From: Gemmiger formicilis
GTDB lineage: Bacteria; Bacillota; Clostridia; Oscillospirales; Ruminococcaceae
Assembly: GCF_016900095.1 (NCBI RefSeq)
Contig: NZ_JACJJP010000006.1
Span: 1 to 64,000 of the forward strand
DNA: 64,000 nucleotides
Direction: 5' to 3'
Positions 41,889 to 51,255 of this stretch are shown piece by piece. Both the position numbers and the translations under genes were made by a program. Numbering within the stretch: position 1 is the stretch's first letter; every line of letters starts with the position of its first letter. The notes below the pieces were generated by a model. The model worked only from the letters and a program-made list of their open reading frames with translations, was not told where the DNA came from and made no database searches.

Positions 41889-42983
41889 TCAGGAGCGGTT
41901 CAGTGCTTCCTGCAAAAAGGCGGTCAGGGCGTCGGCGGCACGGCGGTGGGACTGTACCCCGGGGTGCTGCCGGGCGCCTACGGTCTCGGGGGTGGTATCG
42001 GGCAGGGGGAAGAAGCAAACGCGGTCGTCGCCGGTTTCCCGGCGGTAGCGGGCAATGGCCCGTTCCAGGGTGGGGCGCAGCTCATCCCCCAGCATGCCGT
42101 ATACCCAGACCAGCAACGCCTGCGGATTGCAGCGCCGCAGCATCTGCAGGCCGTCCACTACGGCCTGTTCCAGCTGCGCCCGATGTTCGGGTGTGGTGTT
42201 CTGGCCGTAGGTTTCGCCGGTCTGCGGGTCGGTCCACGGCGGGTTGTGAGAGGCTCCGGCGTCGTTGGTACCCAGGTTGATGATCACCGCGTCGGCGGGC
42301 CAGGCGGCAAAATCGTTGGGCTGCTGGGCGCCCAGTTCCCGGTTGCGCGGGCCACGGGCCACTCCGCATAGAGTTTCGTAATGGGGCAACATACAACGGT
42401 GGGGGTCGTTATCCCAACCGGAAAGAAGCCCCCATCCGCTTTGGCTCACCAGGCGGTATTCTGCTCCCAATGCGTCGGCGGTAAAACGGGCATAGTGGTT
42501 CATAGCACTGAAAAAAGCAGAGATCCAGTCTTCCTCTTTCTGTGCCCCCAAAGCACCTTCTCCGCTGGTAATGCTGTCCCCCACAAATTCCAGACGGTAC
42601 CGCGATTCGGGAAGGGGCAAGAACTCCCCTTGCTCCCAGCGCAGCGCCATGATTTGCAGCAAATGACGGGGATCATCGTACATGGCCTGTACATCCTTGA
42701 ACACCCGCACATGTTTGGGTGTACCCGGCGTCATGCCGCGGAAAACGCAGATCTCGCTGTGACCGGGCGCCACCGGAAAACGGCTTATCCAGGCGCCGTT
42801 GAGTTCCACGCTGATCCAGGGTTCATAGGTCTCGTAGTCGGCATTCAGTTCCAGCCACAGCTCGCTGCCGGTAAAAAGGCATTCAACGCCCGAGGCTGTA
42901 TAAAACAAGGTAAGTGCATCCCCGGTACGGGTGTGACGCCCCAGAATACGGACCTGGGGCAATTCCCAGACGGACTGTTCCAT
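41889..42983 (-). CDS. CE2-like SGNH acetylesterase
   Basis: This 364-aa protein has an N-terminal beta-sandwich (about 1-120, with DALTLFYTASGVECLFTGSE) and a C-terminal SGNH/GDSL domain: catalytic Ser in FVGDSITSGEGAL, INLGTNDAG, and the final HPGVQSHRRAAD with the Asp/His pair region. This two-domain layout is that of CE2 acetylesterases, which remove O-acetyl groups from manno-oligosaccharides. AAAGGAAG precedes the start. A LacI-type operator lies 18 bp upstream. Confidence 0.88.
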   Translation of the reverse strand: MEQSVWELPQVRILGRHTRTGDALTLFYTASGVECLFTGSELWLELNADYETYEPWISVELNGAWISRFPVAPGHSEICVFRGMTPGTPKHVRVFKDVQAMYDDPRHLLQIMALRWEQGEFLPLPESRYRLEFVGDSITSGEGALGAQKEEDWISAFFSAMNHYARFTADALGAEYRLVSQSGWGLLSGWDNDPHRCMLPHYETLCGVARGPRNRELGAQQPNDFAAWPADAVIINLGTNDAGASHNPPWTDPQTGETYGQNTTPEHRAQLEQAVVDGLQMLRRCNPQALLVWVYGMLGDELRPTLERAIARYRRETGDDRVCFFPLPDTTPETVGARQHPGVQSHRRAADALTAFLQEALNRS

Positions 42984-43000
42984 GGCAAGACTTCCTTTCT

Positions 43001-43012
43001 TTTAACTTAAAT
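43001..43012. promoter_or_regulatory. LacI-type operator upstream of the minus-strand trio
   Basis: TTTAACTTAAAT is identical to the site inside the ABC promoter at 44321-44332 and matches the site 3' of the LacI promoter (ATTTAAGTAAAT, 43147-43158). Confidence 0.7.
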
Positions 43013-43115
43013 GAAATAATTTATTAACTAATTTTCTTCACTGTATCACATTCGGCAAGCTGTTGCAAGAGGGAAAGAAAAATTAAGCAAATAGTACAAA
43101 AAAGTTAGCTTGACA

Positions 43116-43158
43116 TTGACGATATCCACAGGGGCTGATATACTTTATTTAAGTAAAT
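43116..43158 (+). promoter_or_regulatory. LacI gene promoter with operator
   Basis: TTGACG (43116-43121), 17-bp spacer, TATACT (43139-43144). The palindrome ATTTAAGTAAAT (43147-43158) lies over the expected transcription start, consistent with autorepression. Confidence 0.75.
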
Positions 43159-43179
43159 TTGGAAACAGAGGTGTTAAGG

Positions 43180-44169
43180 ATGGCCAAAAGCGTGCGCATG
43201 GCTGATATTGCACAACGGCTGGGGATCAGTGTGGTGTCGGTCTCTAAAGGATTGTCCGGTAAAGAGGGTGTCAGCGATGAAATGCGTGCCAAAATTCTGG
43301 CCACTGCCCAGGAATTGGGGTACGAAATGCCTGTCAAGGCAGACACACCCGCACAGCGCAGTATTAACATCGGTATTCTGGTGGCAGACCGTCATTTTGA
43401 CGAAAGTGCGTTCTATTCTAGCTTGTATCGTGCGGTTTTGAACCACTGCGCACCGTTGAATTATAACTGTATGCTGGAGATCGTCCCCGCTGAATCGGAA
43501 CGGAACTGCATCATGCCCACCCTGCTGGTGAATCATAAAGTAGATGCCCTGTTGTTTATGGGCGAACTGCATCGACGCTATATCAGTATGGCACTGCAGT
43601 ATGGGCTTCCCTTCATGTTTTTGGATTTTTACGACGATACCATCGCAGGGGACAGCGTGCTGAGCGACAACACCAGCGGCGGGTATCAGATGACCGAACA
43701 CCTGCTCTCCACCGGGCGGCGACGGATCGGTTTTGTGGGCAGTGTGCGCTCCACCAGTTCCATCATGGACCGTTATCTGGGGTATTGCCGTGCCTTGCTC
43801 ATGGCCGGCATCGAACCGCGGCCCGACTGGCGCCTGGAAGACCGCAATGCCGACGGGCGCCTGATCCAAGCGCCCCTGCCTAAAGAAATGCCCGATGCCT
43901 TTGTATGCAATTGTGACGAAGTGGCGTTTAATTTGGTGGAACAGCTGCGCCGTGAAGGATACGAAGTCCCTCGGGATGTAGCGGTGACCGGGTACGATGA
44001 CTATCGGTTTTCTACTATTTCCCGCCCCCAGCTGACCAGCTACCGCATTGATGTGGACGGCATGGCTGCTGCTGTGGTCAGCCAACTGCGCCGAAAACTG
44101 AACGGTAAATCGCCATTGGCTCCCACCACCATTGTTCCCGGGGCCTTTGTGCGGCGGGATTCTACCTGA
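43180..44169 (+). CDS. LacI-family transcriptional regulator
   Basis: This 329-aa repressor has an N-terminal HTH (VRMADIAQRLGISVVSVSKG) and hinge helix, then a periplasmic-binding-protein-like effector domain (about 60-329). ATG 43180 is 9 nt after AGAGG. It sits between the divergent halves of the mannan locus and near TTTAACTTAAAT-type sites, so it probably controls both. The inducer is probably a manno-oligosaccharide, by context. Confidence 0.92.
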   Translation: MAKSVRMADIAQRLGISVVSVSKGLSGKEGVSDEMRAKILATAQELGYEMPVKADTPAQRSINIGILVADRHFDESAFYSSLYRAVLNHCAPLNYNCMLEIVPAESERNCIMPTLLVNHKVDALLFMGELHRRYISMALQYGLPFMFLDFYDDTIAGDSVLSDNTSGGYQMTEHLLSTGRRRIGFVGSVRSTSSIMDRYLGYCRALLMAGIEPRPDWRLEDRNADGRLIQAPLPKEMPDAFVCNCDEVAFNLVEQLRREGYEVPRDVAVTGYDDYRFSTISRPQLTSYRIDVDGMAAAVVSQLRRKLNGKSPLAPTTIVPGAFVRRDST

Positions 44170-44193
44170 ATTTCTCATATTTATTAACTTAAA

Positions 44194-44228
44194 AGCAGGC
44201 TAAAAAAACTTTTTAGCCTGCTTTTTTT
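44194..44228 (+). terminator. Terminator of the LacI gene
   Basis: AGCAGGCTAAAAA pairs with TTTTTAGCCTGCT around AAC, followed by T6. A TTAACTTAAAA half-like operator overlaps the 5' side (44184-44194). Confidence 0.85.
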
Positions 44229-44311
44229 CATATATAAGAGATTTTTTCCGGGCAATTTGCCTAAGTGAAAGGAGGATTTTTCGCCATTTCACCAAACTTT
44301 TACTTAACATA

Positions 44312-44340
44312 TTGACTATTTTTAACTTAAATCGTATACT
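44312..44340 (+). promoter_or_regulatory. Promoter of the mannan import/catabolic operon with embedded operator
   Basis: TTGACT (44312-44317), 17-bp spacer, TATACT (44335-44340). The operator TTTAACTTAAAT (44321-44332) fills the spacer, so a bound repressor would block RNA polymerase. Confidence 0.85.
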
Positions 44341-44424
44341 TAATGTGCAAAGTAAATCACGCGAAGCTTTTCCGTGAAACAACAAATTTTGGTCCGCAAA
44401 CCGTATGATTAAAGGAGGAAAACC

Positions 44425-45804
44425 ATGAAGAAAGCAATTGCTCTGACGTTGGCGGCAGGTTTGTCCGTCAGCCTTCTGGCCGGCTGTGGGAGCAGCCAGA
44501 ACAGCAGCGGCTCCCAGACGGGGGAATCCGGGAGCACCCTGCCCGCCTACAACGAATTGACTGTTGGTGAGGATTATACCGACCTGAAGGCCGAGATCAA
44601 AGTCATCACCAACCGCACCGACCTGGAAGGGGACGGCACGCTGGCTGGCTATGTGGCTGCATTCCAGGAGATGTACCCCAACATTACCATCACCAATGAG
44701 ACCATCACCGACTATGCAAACGACATGACTACCCGCCTGACGAACCCGGACTGGGGCGATGTGTGCATGATCCCCACCACCATTCCGCTGCCCGAACTGA
44801 GCGATTACTTCTATCCCTTGTGTGATCTGAGCGCAATTGAAGATGAATATAACTTTGCCGACAACCGCGCCTACGATGGCAAGGTCTACGGCATCCCCTC
44901 CATCTGCAATGCTCAGGGTGTGGTTTACAACAAGGCTGTGTTTGAGGAAGCCGGAATCACCGAGCTGCCCACCACCCCCACCGAGTTCCTGGATGCGCTG
45001 CAGAAAATCAAGGACAACACCGACGCCATCCCCCTGTACACCAACTACGCGGCAGGCTGGACCATGACTGCCTGGGACGCCTACATCGGCGGTTCTACCG
45101 GTGACCCCAACTGGATGAACGTCACCATGCCCCAGACCCATGATGCCTTCGCTCCCGGCGTACCCACCGGTGACAGCGAGAGTGGTCCCTATGCGGTGTT
45201 CAATGTGCTGTACCAGGCAGTCAAGCTTGGCCTGACGGAGGATGACCCCACCACTACCGACTGGGAAGGCAGCAAGACCATGATGAATAACGGCGAGATT
45301 GGCACTATGGTACTGGGCAGCTGGGCTGTGGTCCAGATGCAGCAGGCTGGTCCCAATGCCGATGACATCGGCTATATGCCGTTCCCCATCAGCGTGGACG
45401 GTGTGCAGTACGCCTCTGCCGGTTCTGACTATTGCTACGGCGTCAACATCAATTCCAGCGACGATGAAAAAATCGCTTCCATGCTGTACATCAAATGGTT
45501 GAGCGAGTCCAGCAACTTCTCTTACGACCAGGGCGGCATCCCTGTGCTGAAGAGCCAGGAATACCCCGAGACTCTGGCCGCTTTCGACGGCATTGAACTG
45601 GTTGCCGATGCGCCCGCTCCCACCGAGCTGGCGGATCTGGCCTCCAATGTCCAGCAGGACGCCGAGTTGACCCTGAACGCTGACGAAACTCACGGTAAGA
45701 GAGTGGTCGAGGCTGCTATCAACGGCGACGAAACCCTGGACGACATTGTGGCTGACTGGAACGCCGCCTGGAATGACGCGGTCGACCGCAACGCTCCGCA
45801 GTGA
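44425..45804 (+). CDS. Sugar ABC transporter substrate-binding lipoprotein
   Basis: This 459-aa solute-binding protein has a lipoprotein signal (LSVSLLAGC, C21) and a cluster-B-like extracellular solute-binding domain (TDLEGDGTLAGYVAAFQEMY; the WMNVTMP and GDSESGPYAVF regions). AAAGGAGG precedes the start. It probably captures manno-oligosaccharides. It is followed by two permeases but no ATPase gene, so a shared MsmX-like ATPase is expected elsewhere. Confidence 0.93.
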   Translation: MKKAIALTLAAGLSVSLLAGCGSSQNSSGSQTGESGSTLPAYNELTVGEDYTDLKAEIKVITNRTDLEGDGTLAGYVAAFQEMYPNITITNETITDYANDMTTRLTNPDWGDVCMIPTTIPLPELSDYFYPLCDLSAIEDEYNFADNRAYDGKVYGIPSICNAQGVVYNKAVFEEAGITELPTTPTEFLDALQKIKDNTDAIPLYTNYAAGWTMTAWDAYIGGSTGDPNWMNVTMPQTHDAFAPGVPTGDSESGPYAVFNVLYQAVKLGLTEDDPTTTDWEGSKTMMNNGEIGTMVLGSWAVVQMQQAGPNADDIGYMPFPISVDGVQYASAGSDYCYGVNINSSDDEKIASMLYIKWLSESSNFSYDQGGIPVLKSQEYPETLAAFDGIELVADAPAPTELADLASNVQQDAELTLNADETHGKRVVEAAINGDETLDDIVADWNAAWNDAVDRNAPQ

Positions 45805-45841
45805 ATTTGGAATCCGCTCCGCCGAAGCGCGGAGTCAAGCC

Positions 45842-45886
45842 CTGCACGGCGGGCCGGCCACCGCCGGTCCGCCGTGCAGCTTTTTT
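45842..45886 (+). terminator. Attenuator-like terminator between binding protein and permeases
   Basis: CTGCACGGCGG pairs with CCGCCGTGCAG (11 bp, with an inner GGCC/GGTCC hairpin), followed by CTTTTTT. It would lower permease expression relative to the binding protein. Confidence 0.85.
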
Positions 45887-45905
45887 ATGATAGGGAGGCA
45901 ATATC

Positions 45906-46913
45906 ATGAGCAAATCCACTGCGGCAGCCAAACCCCGCAAAACCTTCGGCCAATGGCTCAAAAGCATGCGTGGGCAGCAGATCGTATGTACCATCGTGTT
46001 TCTAGTCCTGCCGCTTCTGCTTCTGTTCACCTTCACCTACCTGCCGTTCTTCAAGATGGTGCAGTTCAGCTTTTTTGATATGCGCTATATCGGCCGCCGT
46101 ACCTTTGTGGGTCTGGAAAACTACATTGACGTTTTCACTCGCGACGACTGCTTCCAGGCGCTGCTGCTGAGCTTGTACTATATGGCAGGTTCCGTGGTAC
46201 AGATGGCTCTGGCCCTTCTGTTCGCCACCATCCTCAGCTTCAAGGTCAAGGGCGACAAATTCTTTCGCGGCGCGCTGTATTTCCCCTGCCTGATCTGCGG
46301 TATCTCGGTAGGTTTCATCTTCAAGTTCTTTTTCACCCACGGCTTTGTGCTGGATACCCTGCTCAGCTGGGTTGGTTTCAATGTGGAAGCCCTTCCCTAC
46401 TGGCTGCGGGATGAATCCATCAACAACATTGTGCTGGTGGCCTGCTCCATCTGGAAATATATCGGCACCAATATTGTCATGTTCATCGGCGCCATCGCCT
46501 CGGTGGATTCCACCCTCTACGAGGCCGCCGACATTGACGGTGCCAACGCCTGGCATCGCTTCAAGGATATCATCCTGCCGTCCATCCGCACTATCGTGGT
46601 GCTCAACCTCATCATTTCGGTTTCCGGCGCCCTGTCCGCCTTCGAAATGCCCTACGTTGTCACCGGTGGCGGCTTCGGTACCTCCACTTACTTTGTCATC
46701 ATGGATAAGCTGGCTCATACCGACCAGAAGGTTGGTCTTGCCTCTGCCATGGCGGTGGTGCTGCTGCTCCTGATCATGATCGTAACCTATGCCCAGAAGG
46801 CTGTGGAACGCTGGATGGACAAGCGGGACAGCCGTACGCCGAAAGCTCTGGTACAAACCGATCCTAACACCGCGGCAACGGCTTCGAGCGCCAGCCCCGC
46901 AAAAGTGAACTGA
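45906..46913 (+). CDS. Sugar ABC transporter permease (MalF-like)
   Basis: This 335-aa multi-pass permease has the EAA loop EAADIDGANAWHRFKDIILP, typical of carbohydrate uptake transporters. The N-terminal segment IVCTIVFLVLPLLLLFTFTY is the first of six helices. GGGAGG precedes ATG 45906. It pairs with the next permease. Confidence 0.93.
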   Translation: MSKSTAAAKPRKTFGQWLKSMRGQQIVCTIVFLVLPLLLLFTFTYLPFFKMVQFSFFDMRYIGRRTFVGLENYIDVFTRDDCFQALLLSLYYMAGSVVQMALALLFATILSFKVKGDKFFRGALYFPCLICGISVGFIFKFFFTHGFVLDTLLSWVGFNVEALPYWLRDESINNIVLVACSIWKYIGTNIVMFIGAIASVDSTLYEAADIDGANAWHRFKDIILPSIRTIVVLNLIISVSGALSAFEMPYVVTGGGFGTSTYFVIMDKLAHTDQKVGLASAMAVVLLLLIMIVTYAQKAVERWMDKRDSRTPKALVQTDPNTAATASSASPAKVN

Positions 46914-46926
46914 AGGGGGACTCAGC

Positions 46927-47784
46927 ATGACTAACGAGATTGCTATTATCAAAATCAAACGGCTGATCCTCAACATCGCCAAATATGCCCTGCTGATCTT
47001 TTCTGCCTTTGTGGCGTTGGTGCCCATCGTCTCCTGCGTTATCACCGCCTTCAAAACTGATGAAGAGTACGCCACTACCAATGTGATGACGCTGCCCGAA
47101 AGCTGGCTTAACTTCGACAACTTTGTGATTGCCTGGCAGAAGGCGGATATGGGACATGCCTTCCTGAACAGCTTCATTGTTCTGGTCTGCGTGCTGGCCG
47201 GCAGTGTATTGATTTCTTCCATGCTGGCGTATGTGCTTAACCGGTTCAAGTTCCATGGCAACAGCCTTATCCGCAACCTGTTTACCATTGCCACCCTGAT
47301 CCCCGGAATTGCCACCCAGGTTACCGTCTACCAGATCATGACCTCACTGCACCTGATCAACTCTCTGCCTGGTTATATCATTCTGATGATGGGTACCGAT
47401 GTTATCACCATCTACATCTTCCTGCAGTTCTTCGAGAACCTCCCCGTCAGCCTGGATGAAAGCGCTATTCTGGACGGCTGCAGCTACTTCGGGGTTTTCT
47501 TTAAGATCCTGCTGCCGCTGCTCAAACCGGCTGTGGTCACCAGCGCCATCCTCAAGGGCGTAAGTACCTACAATGAATACTACATGGCCAACCTCTACTT
47601 GCAGGATAAGACCAAGTACCAAGTGGTTTCCACCTCTCTGTACGTATTCTCCGGCCCCATGGGTAGCCAGTACAACTACATCTGTGCCGGCGTGCTCATC
47701 ACCATCATCCCCGCACTGATCATCTTCCTGCTCTGCCAGGACCAGATCTACAGCGGCATGGCCGCCGGTGCGGTCAAAGGCTGA
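46927..47784 (+). CDS. Carbohydrate ABC transporter permease (MalG-like)
   Basis: This 285-aa permease has six predicted helices and the EAA-type loop DESAILDGCSYFGVFFKILL. It starts 13 bp after the first permease. It completes the importer channel. Confidence 0.93.
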   Translation: MTNEIAIIKIKRLILNIAKYALLIFSAFVALVPIVSCVITAFKTDEEYATTNVMTLPESWLNFDNFVIAWQKADMGHAFLNSFIVLVCVLAGSVLISSMLAYVLNRFKFHGNSLIRNLFTIATLIPGIATQVTVYQIMTSLHLINSLPGYIILMMGTDVITIYIFLQFFENLPVSLDESAILDGCSYFGVFFKILLPLLKPAVVTSAILKGVSTYNEYYMANLYLQDKTKYQVVSTSLYVFSGPMGSQYNYICAGVLITIIPALIIFLLCQDQIYSGMAAGAVKG

Positions 47785-47862
47785 TGCCTTTTCCGGCGCG
47801 CCGCGGTCCCGGGCTTTCCGGGACCACCCGGCCGCCTATTACTCATCAGGAGGGTCCCTTCT

Positions 47863-48882
47863 ATGAACACTGTAAAACTGTACTGCGATGCCCTGCCCAA
47901 CATTCCCTGGCAGGATAAACCCGCTGGCTGCGCCGGTCCGCTCTGGCGCTATACCGAAAACCCCATCATCCGGCGCAATCCCATCCCCGGTGTGGCCCGC
48001 ATCTTCAACTCCGCCGTCATGCCCTACGAGGGCGCCTACATCGGCGTGTTCCGCGGCGAGCAAACCAACGGCATTCCCTTTATCTACCTGGGCCGCAGCA
48101 AGGATGCCATCCACTGGGACATTGAACCGGAAAAGATCCAGTTCGTCAACGAGGCGGGCGAGCCCTTTATGCCGCTCTACGCCTACGACCCCCGCCTGGT
48201 CAAGGTGGAGGACACCTACTACATCATCTGGTGCCAGGATGCCTACGGCGCAGCCATCGGCATGGCCAAGACCACCGATTTCAAGACCTTTACCCGGGTG
48301 GAAAATCCCTTCCTGCCCTTCAACCGCAACGCGGTGCTCTTCCCCCGCAAGATCAACGGCAAGTTCAAGCTGCTGTCCCGTCCTTCGGATTCCGGCCACA
48401 CCCCCTTTGGCGATATCTACATCAGCGAAAGCCCCGACATGAAGTACTGGGGCTGCCACCGCCATGTGATGGGCAAGGGCAGCAACTGGTGGGAGAATGT
48501 GAAGATCGGCGGCGGCGCCGCCCCCATCGAAACCAGCGAAGGCTGGCTGCTGTTCTACCACGGCGTTACCGGCACCTGCAACGGTTTTGTGTACTCCATC
48601 GGCGGCGCCATCCTGGACCGCGACGAGCCCAGCAAGGTGCTCTACCGCTGCGGCACCTACCTGCTGACCCCCGAAACCGAGTACGAGGAACGGGGCTTTG
48701 TACCCAATGTCTGCTTCCCCTGTGCCACCCTGCAGGATGCCGAAACCGGCCGCATTGCCATCTACTACGGCTGCGCCGACAGCTATGTGGGTCTGGCTTT
48801 CACCACAGTGGACGAAGTGGTGAGCTACATCAAAGCGCATGACAACGCCAACGACGACGATCGTTCGCTGGGCCTGCGCTGA
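47863..48882 (+). CDS. GH130_2-like beta-1,4-manno-oligosaccharide phosphorylase
   Basis: This 339-aa protein has the GH130 five-blade propeller pattern: NPIIRRNPIPGVARIFNSAV, YAYDPRLVKVEDTYYIIWCQ with the catalytic Asp region, and HGVTGTCNGFVYSIGGAILD. Length and N-terminal form match the subfamily that phosphorolyses manno-oligosaccharides to mannose-1-phosphate. It is intracellular. AGGAGGG precedes the start. The substrate assignment rests on the family and the locus. Confidence 0.88.
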   Translation: MNTVKLYCDALPNIPWQDKPAGCAGPLWRYTENPIIRRNPIPGVARIFNSAVMPYEGAYIGVFRGEQTNGIPFIYLGRSKDAIHWDIEPEKIQFVNEAGEPFMPLYAYDPRLVKVEDTYYIIWCQDAYGAAIGMAKTTDFKTFTRVENPFLPFNRNAVLFPRKINGKFKLLSRPSDSGHTPFGDIYISESPDMKYWGCHRHVMGKGSNWWENVKIGGGAAPIETSEGWLLFYHGVTGTCNGFVYSIGGAILDRDEPSKVLYRCGTYLLTPETEYEERGFVPNVCFPCATLQDAETGRIAIYYGCADSYVGLAFTTVDEVVSYIKAHDNANDDDRSLGLR

Positions 48883-48898
48883 GAAGGAGGCGAGTGGT

Positions 48899-50077
48899 AT
48901 GCGCATTGCACAGGCAGCACAACAAATGCTGACCGGCACCATCCTGCCGTTCTGGATGAATCTGCGCGACGACGAGCACGGCGGCTACTACGGCCTGATG
49001 GATTTTGATCTGCAGGTGGACAAAACCGCCGAGAAAGGCTGCATCCTGAACAGCCGCATCCTGTGGTTCTTTGCCCGGGCCGCCCAGGTCACCGGGCGGG
49101 AAGATCTGAAAGACCATGCCCGCCACGCCTACCGCTTTCTGCAGGACCATTGCCTGGACAAGGAATACGGCGGTGTTTACTGGAGCCTGACCTATGACGG
49201 ACAGCCGCTGGATACCACCAAGCACACCTACAACCAGGCCTTTGCCATCTACGCCCTGGCGGCCTACTACCGCCTGACCGGCGAGGTTCAAGCGCTGGAA
49301 ACCGCCCAGCAGCTGTTTGCCCTGATCGAAACCCATTGCACCGACGCCGAAGGATACCTGGAGGCCTTTACCCGGGACTGGCAGCCCGAAAGCAACGAAA
49401 AGCTCAGTGAGAACGGAGTGATGGCCGCCAAGACGATGAACACCCTGCTCCATGTCTTTGAAGGCTATGCCGGCCTGTACGAGGCCACCCTGGAAGAAGC
49501 GGTGGGCGAGGCCATGCGCCGCATCCTGGATATCTACGCCCAAAAGATCTACGCGCCCGACCTACACCGGCAGCTGGTGTTCTTTGATGAGCACTACCAT
49601 TCCATCATCGACCTGTACAGCTACGGCCACGACATCGAGTCCAGCTGGCTCATCGACTGGGGCTGCGGCCTGCTGGGGGACGAAGAACTCTCGGCCCGCA
49701 TCGCGGCCATCAACAGCGACCTGGCCCGGGCTATTCTGGAAAAAGCCTACCGCGGGCATTCGGTCATCAACGAATGCGAGCGGGGCAAGGACGACCTGAC
49801 CCGGGTCTGGTGGGTCCAGGCTGAGGCGGTGCTGGGCTTTGTGAACGAGTACCAGAAATCCGGCCGGACGGAATTTGCCGCGGCGGCCGCCGATGTCTGG
49901 CAGTACATTACCGAACATTTTGTTGACCGGCGCCCCGGCGGCGAATGGTTCTGGTGCCTGGACGACCAGGCCCGGCCCAGTGACCGCCGCCCCATTGTGG
50001 AGCCGTGGAAATGCCCCTACCACAACGGCCGTATGTGCCTGGAACTTATGAGGAGGGACCCCGATGTCCAAGTGTGA
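48899..50077 (+). CDS. AGE-type epimerase (cellobiose/mannobiose 2-epimerase)
   Basis: This 392-aa (alpha/alpha)6 enzyme belongs to the N-acylglucosamine/cellobiose 2-epimerase family: [28 protein letters not shown]-like [24 protein letters not shown] and FWCLDD. The role expected here is conversion of mannobiose to mannosyl-glucose for the next enzyme. GAAGGAGG precedes ATG 48899. Its end overlaps the GH130_1 start by 14 bp. Confidence 0.9.
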   Translation: MRIAQAAQQMLTGTILPFWMNLRDDEHGGYYGLMDFDLQVDKTAEKGCILNSRILWFFARAAQVTGREDLKDHARHAYRFLQDHCLDKEYGGVYWSLTYDGQPLDTTKHTYNQAFAIYALAAYYRLTGEVQALETAQQLFALIETHCTDAEGYLEAFTRDWQPESNEKLSENGVMAAKTMNTLLHVFEGYAGLYEATLEEAVGEAMRRILDIYAQKIYAPDLHRQLVFFDEHYHSIIDLYSYGHDIESSWLIDWGCGLLGDEELSARIAAINSDLARAILEKAYRGHSVINECERGKDDLTRVWWVQAEAVLGFVNEYQKSGRTEFAAAAADVWQYITEHFVDRRPGGEWFWCLDDQARPSDRRPIVEPWKCPYHNGRMCLELMRRDPDVQV

Positions 50078-51254
50078 TCTGCACCCCGAATACTACCGCC
50101 AGAAGGCGAAACTGGAAGCGCTGCTCACCCGCCGCAACGTGGTGGACGACAGCTTTTACAACGGCATCTACGACCGCTGGCAGTACCCCGTGCTGACCCG
50201 GGAGATGATTCCCCTGGAGTGGCGCTTTGACCTGAACCCCAAAACCAACCCCTATTTCATGGAGCGGCTGGGCGTCAACGCGGCTTTCAACGCCGGCGCC
50301 ATCGAGCTGAACGGAAAATACTATCTGGTGGCCCGGGTGGAGGGCAACGACCGCAAGAGCTTCTTTGCGGTGGCGGAAAGCGACTCCCCGGTGGACGGCT
50401 TCCGCTTCTGGGAAAAGCCGGTGGAACTGCCCGACACCGAGCCGGGGGAAACCAACGTCTATGATATGCGGCTGACCAGGCACGAGGACGGCTGGATCTA
50501 CGGTGTGTTCTGCTCCGAGAGCAAGGACACCGCCAACCCCGACCTGAGCGCGGCGGTGGCCGCGGCGGGCATCGTGCGCACCCGGGACCTGAAAACCTGG
50601 GAGCGCCTGCCCAATCTTGTGACCAAGCGCAGCCCCCAGCAGCGCAACGTGGATCTGCTGCCGGAGTTTGTGAACGGCAAGTACGCCTTCTACACCCGGC
50701 CGATGGACGATTTCATCGACACCGGCTCGGGCGGCGGCATCGGCTTCGGCCTGTGTGAGGATATCACACACCCCGTCATCGACGAGGAGATCATCACCAG
50801 CCCCCGCCGCTACCACACCATCACCGAGGCCAAGAACGGCGAGGGCGCTACCCCCATCAAGACCGACAAGGGCTGGCTGCACATTGCCCACGGCGTGCGT
50901 AACACCGCTGCCGGGCTGCGGTATGTGGTCTACCTCTTTGTCACCGACCTGCAGGAACCCTGGAAGGTCATCGCCGAACCCTCCGGCTTCCTCATCGCGC
51001 CCCGCGGCTGGGAGCGGGTGGGGGATGTGTCCAACGTGGTGTTCACCAACGGCGCCATCGCCCGGGAGGATGGCAGCGTCTACATCTACTACGCCGCCAG
51101 CGATACCCGGCTGCATGTGGCTTCCACCACCATCGACAGGCTGCTGGACTTTGCCTTCCATACCCCGGCCGACCCGCTGCGCAGCCGCGACTGTGTGGCC
51201 CAGCGCTGTGCACTGATCGACCAAAATCTTGCTTACCTGAAAGAGGGAAAGTAA
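50064..51254 (+). CDS. GH130_1-like mannosylglucose phosphorylase
   Basis: This 396-aa protein has the longer N terminus of GH130_1 ([20 protein letters not shown]), with [40 protein letters not shown] and [20 protein letters not shown]. Members split 4-O-beta-mannosyl-glucose to mannose-1-phosphate and glucose. It directly follows the epimerase that would make its substrate. AGGAGGG precedes the start. Confidence 0.9.
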   Translation: MSKCDLHPEYYRQKAKLEALLTRRNVVDDSFYNGIYDRWQYPVLTREMIPLEWRFDLNPKTNPYFMERLGVNAAFNAGAIELNGKYYLVARVEGNDRKSFFAVAESDSPVDGFRFWEKPVELPDTEPGETNVYDMRLTRHEDGWIYGVFCSESKDTANPDLSAAVAAAGIVRTRDLKTWERLPNLVTKRSPQQRNVDLLPEFVNGKYAFYTRPMDDFIDTGSGGGIGFGLCEDITHPVIDEEIITSPRRYHTITEAKNGEGATPIKTDKGWLHIAHGVRNTAAGLRYVVYLFVTDLQEPWKVIAEPSGFLIAPRGWERVGDVSNVVFTNGAIAREDGSVYIYYAASDTRLHVASTTIDRLLDFAFHTPADPLRSRDCVAQRCALIDQNLAYLKEGK

Positions 51255-51255
51255 T

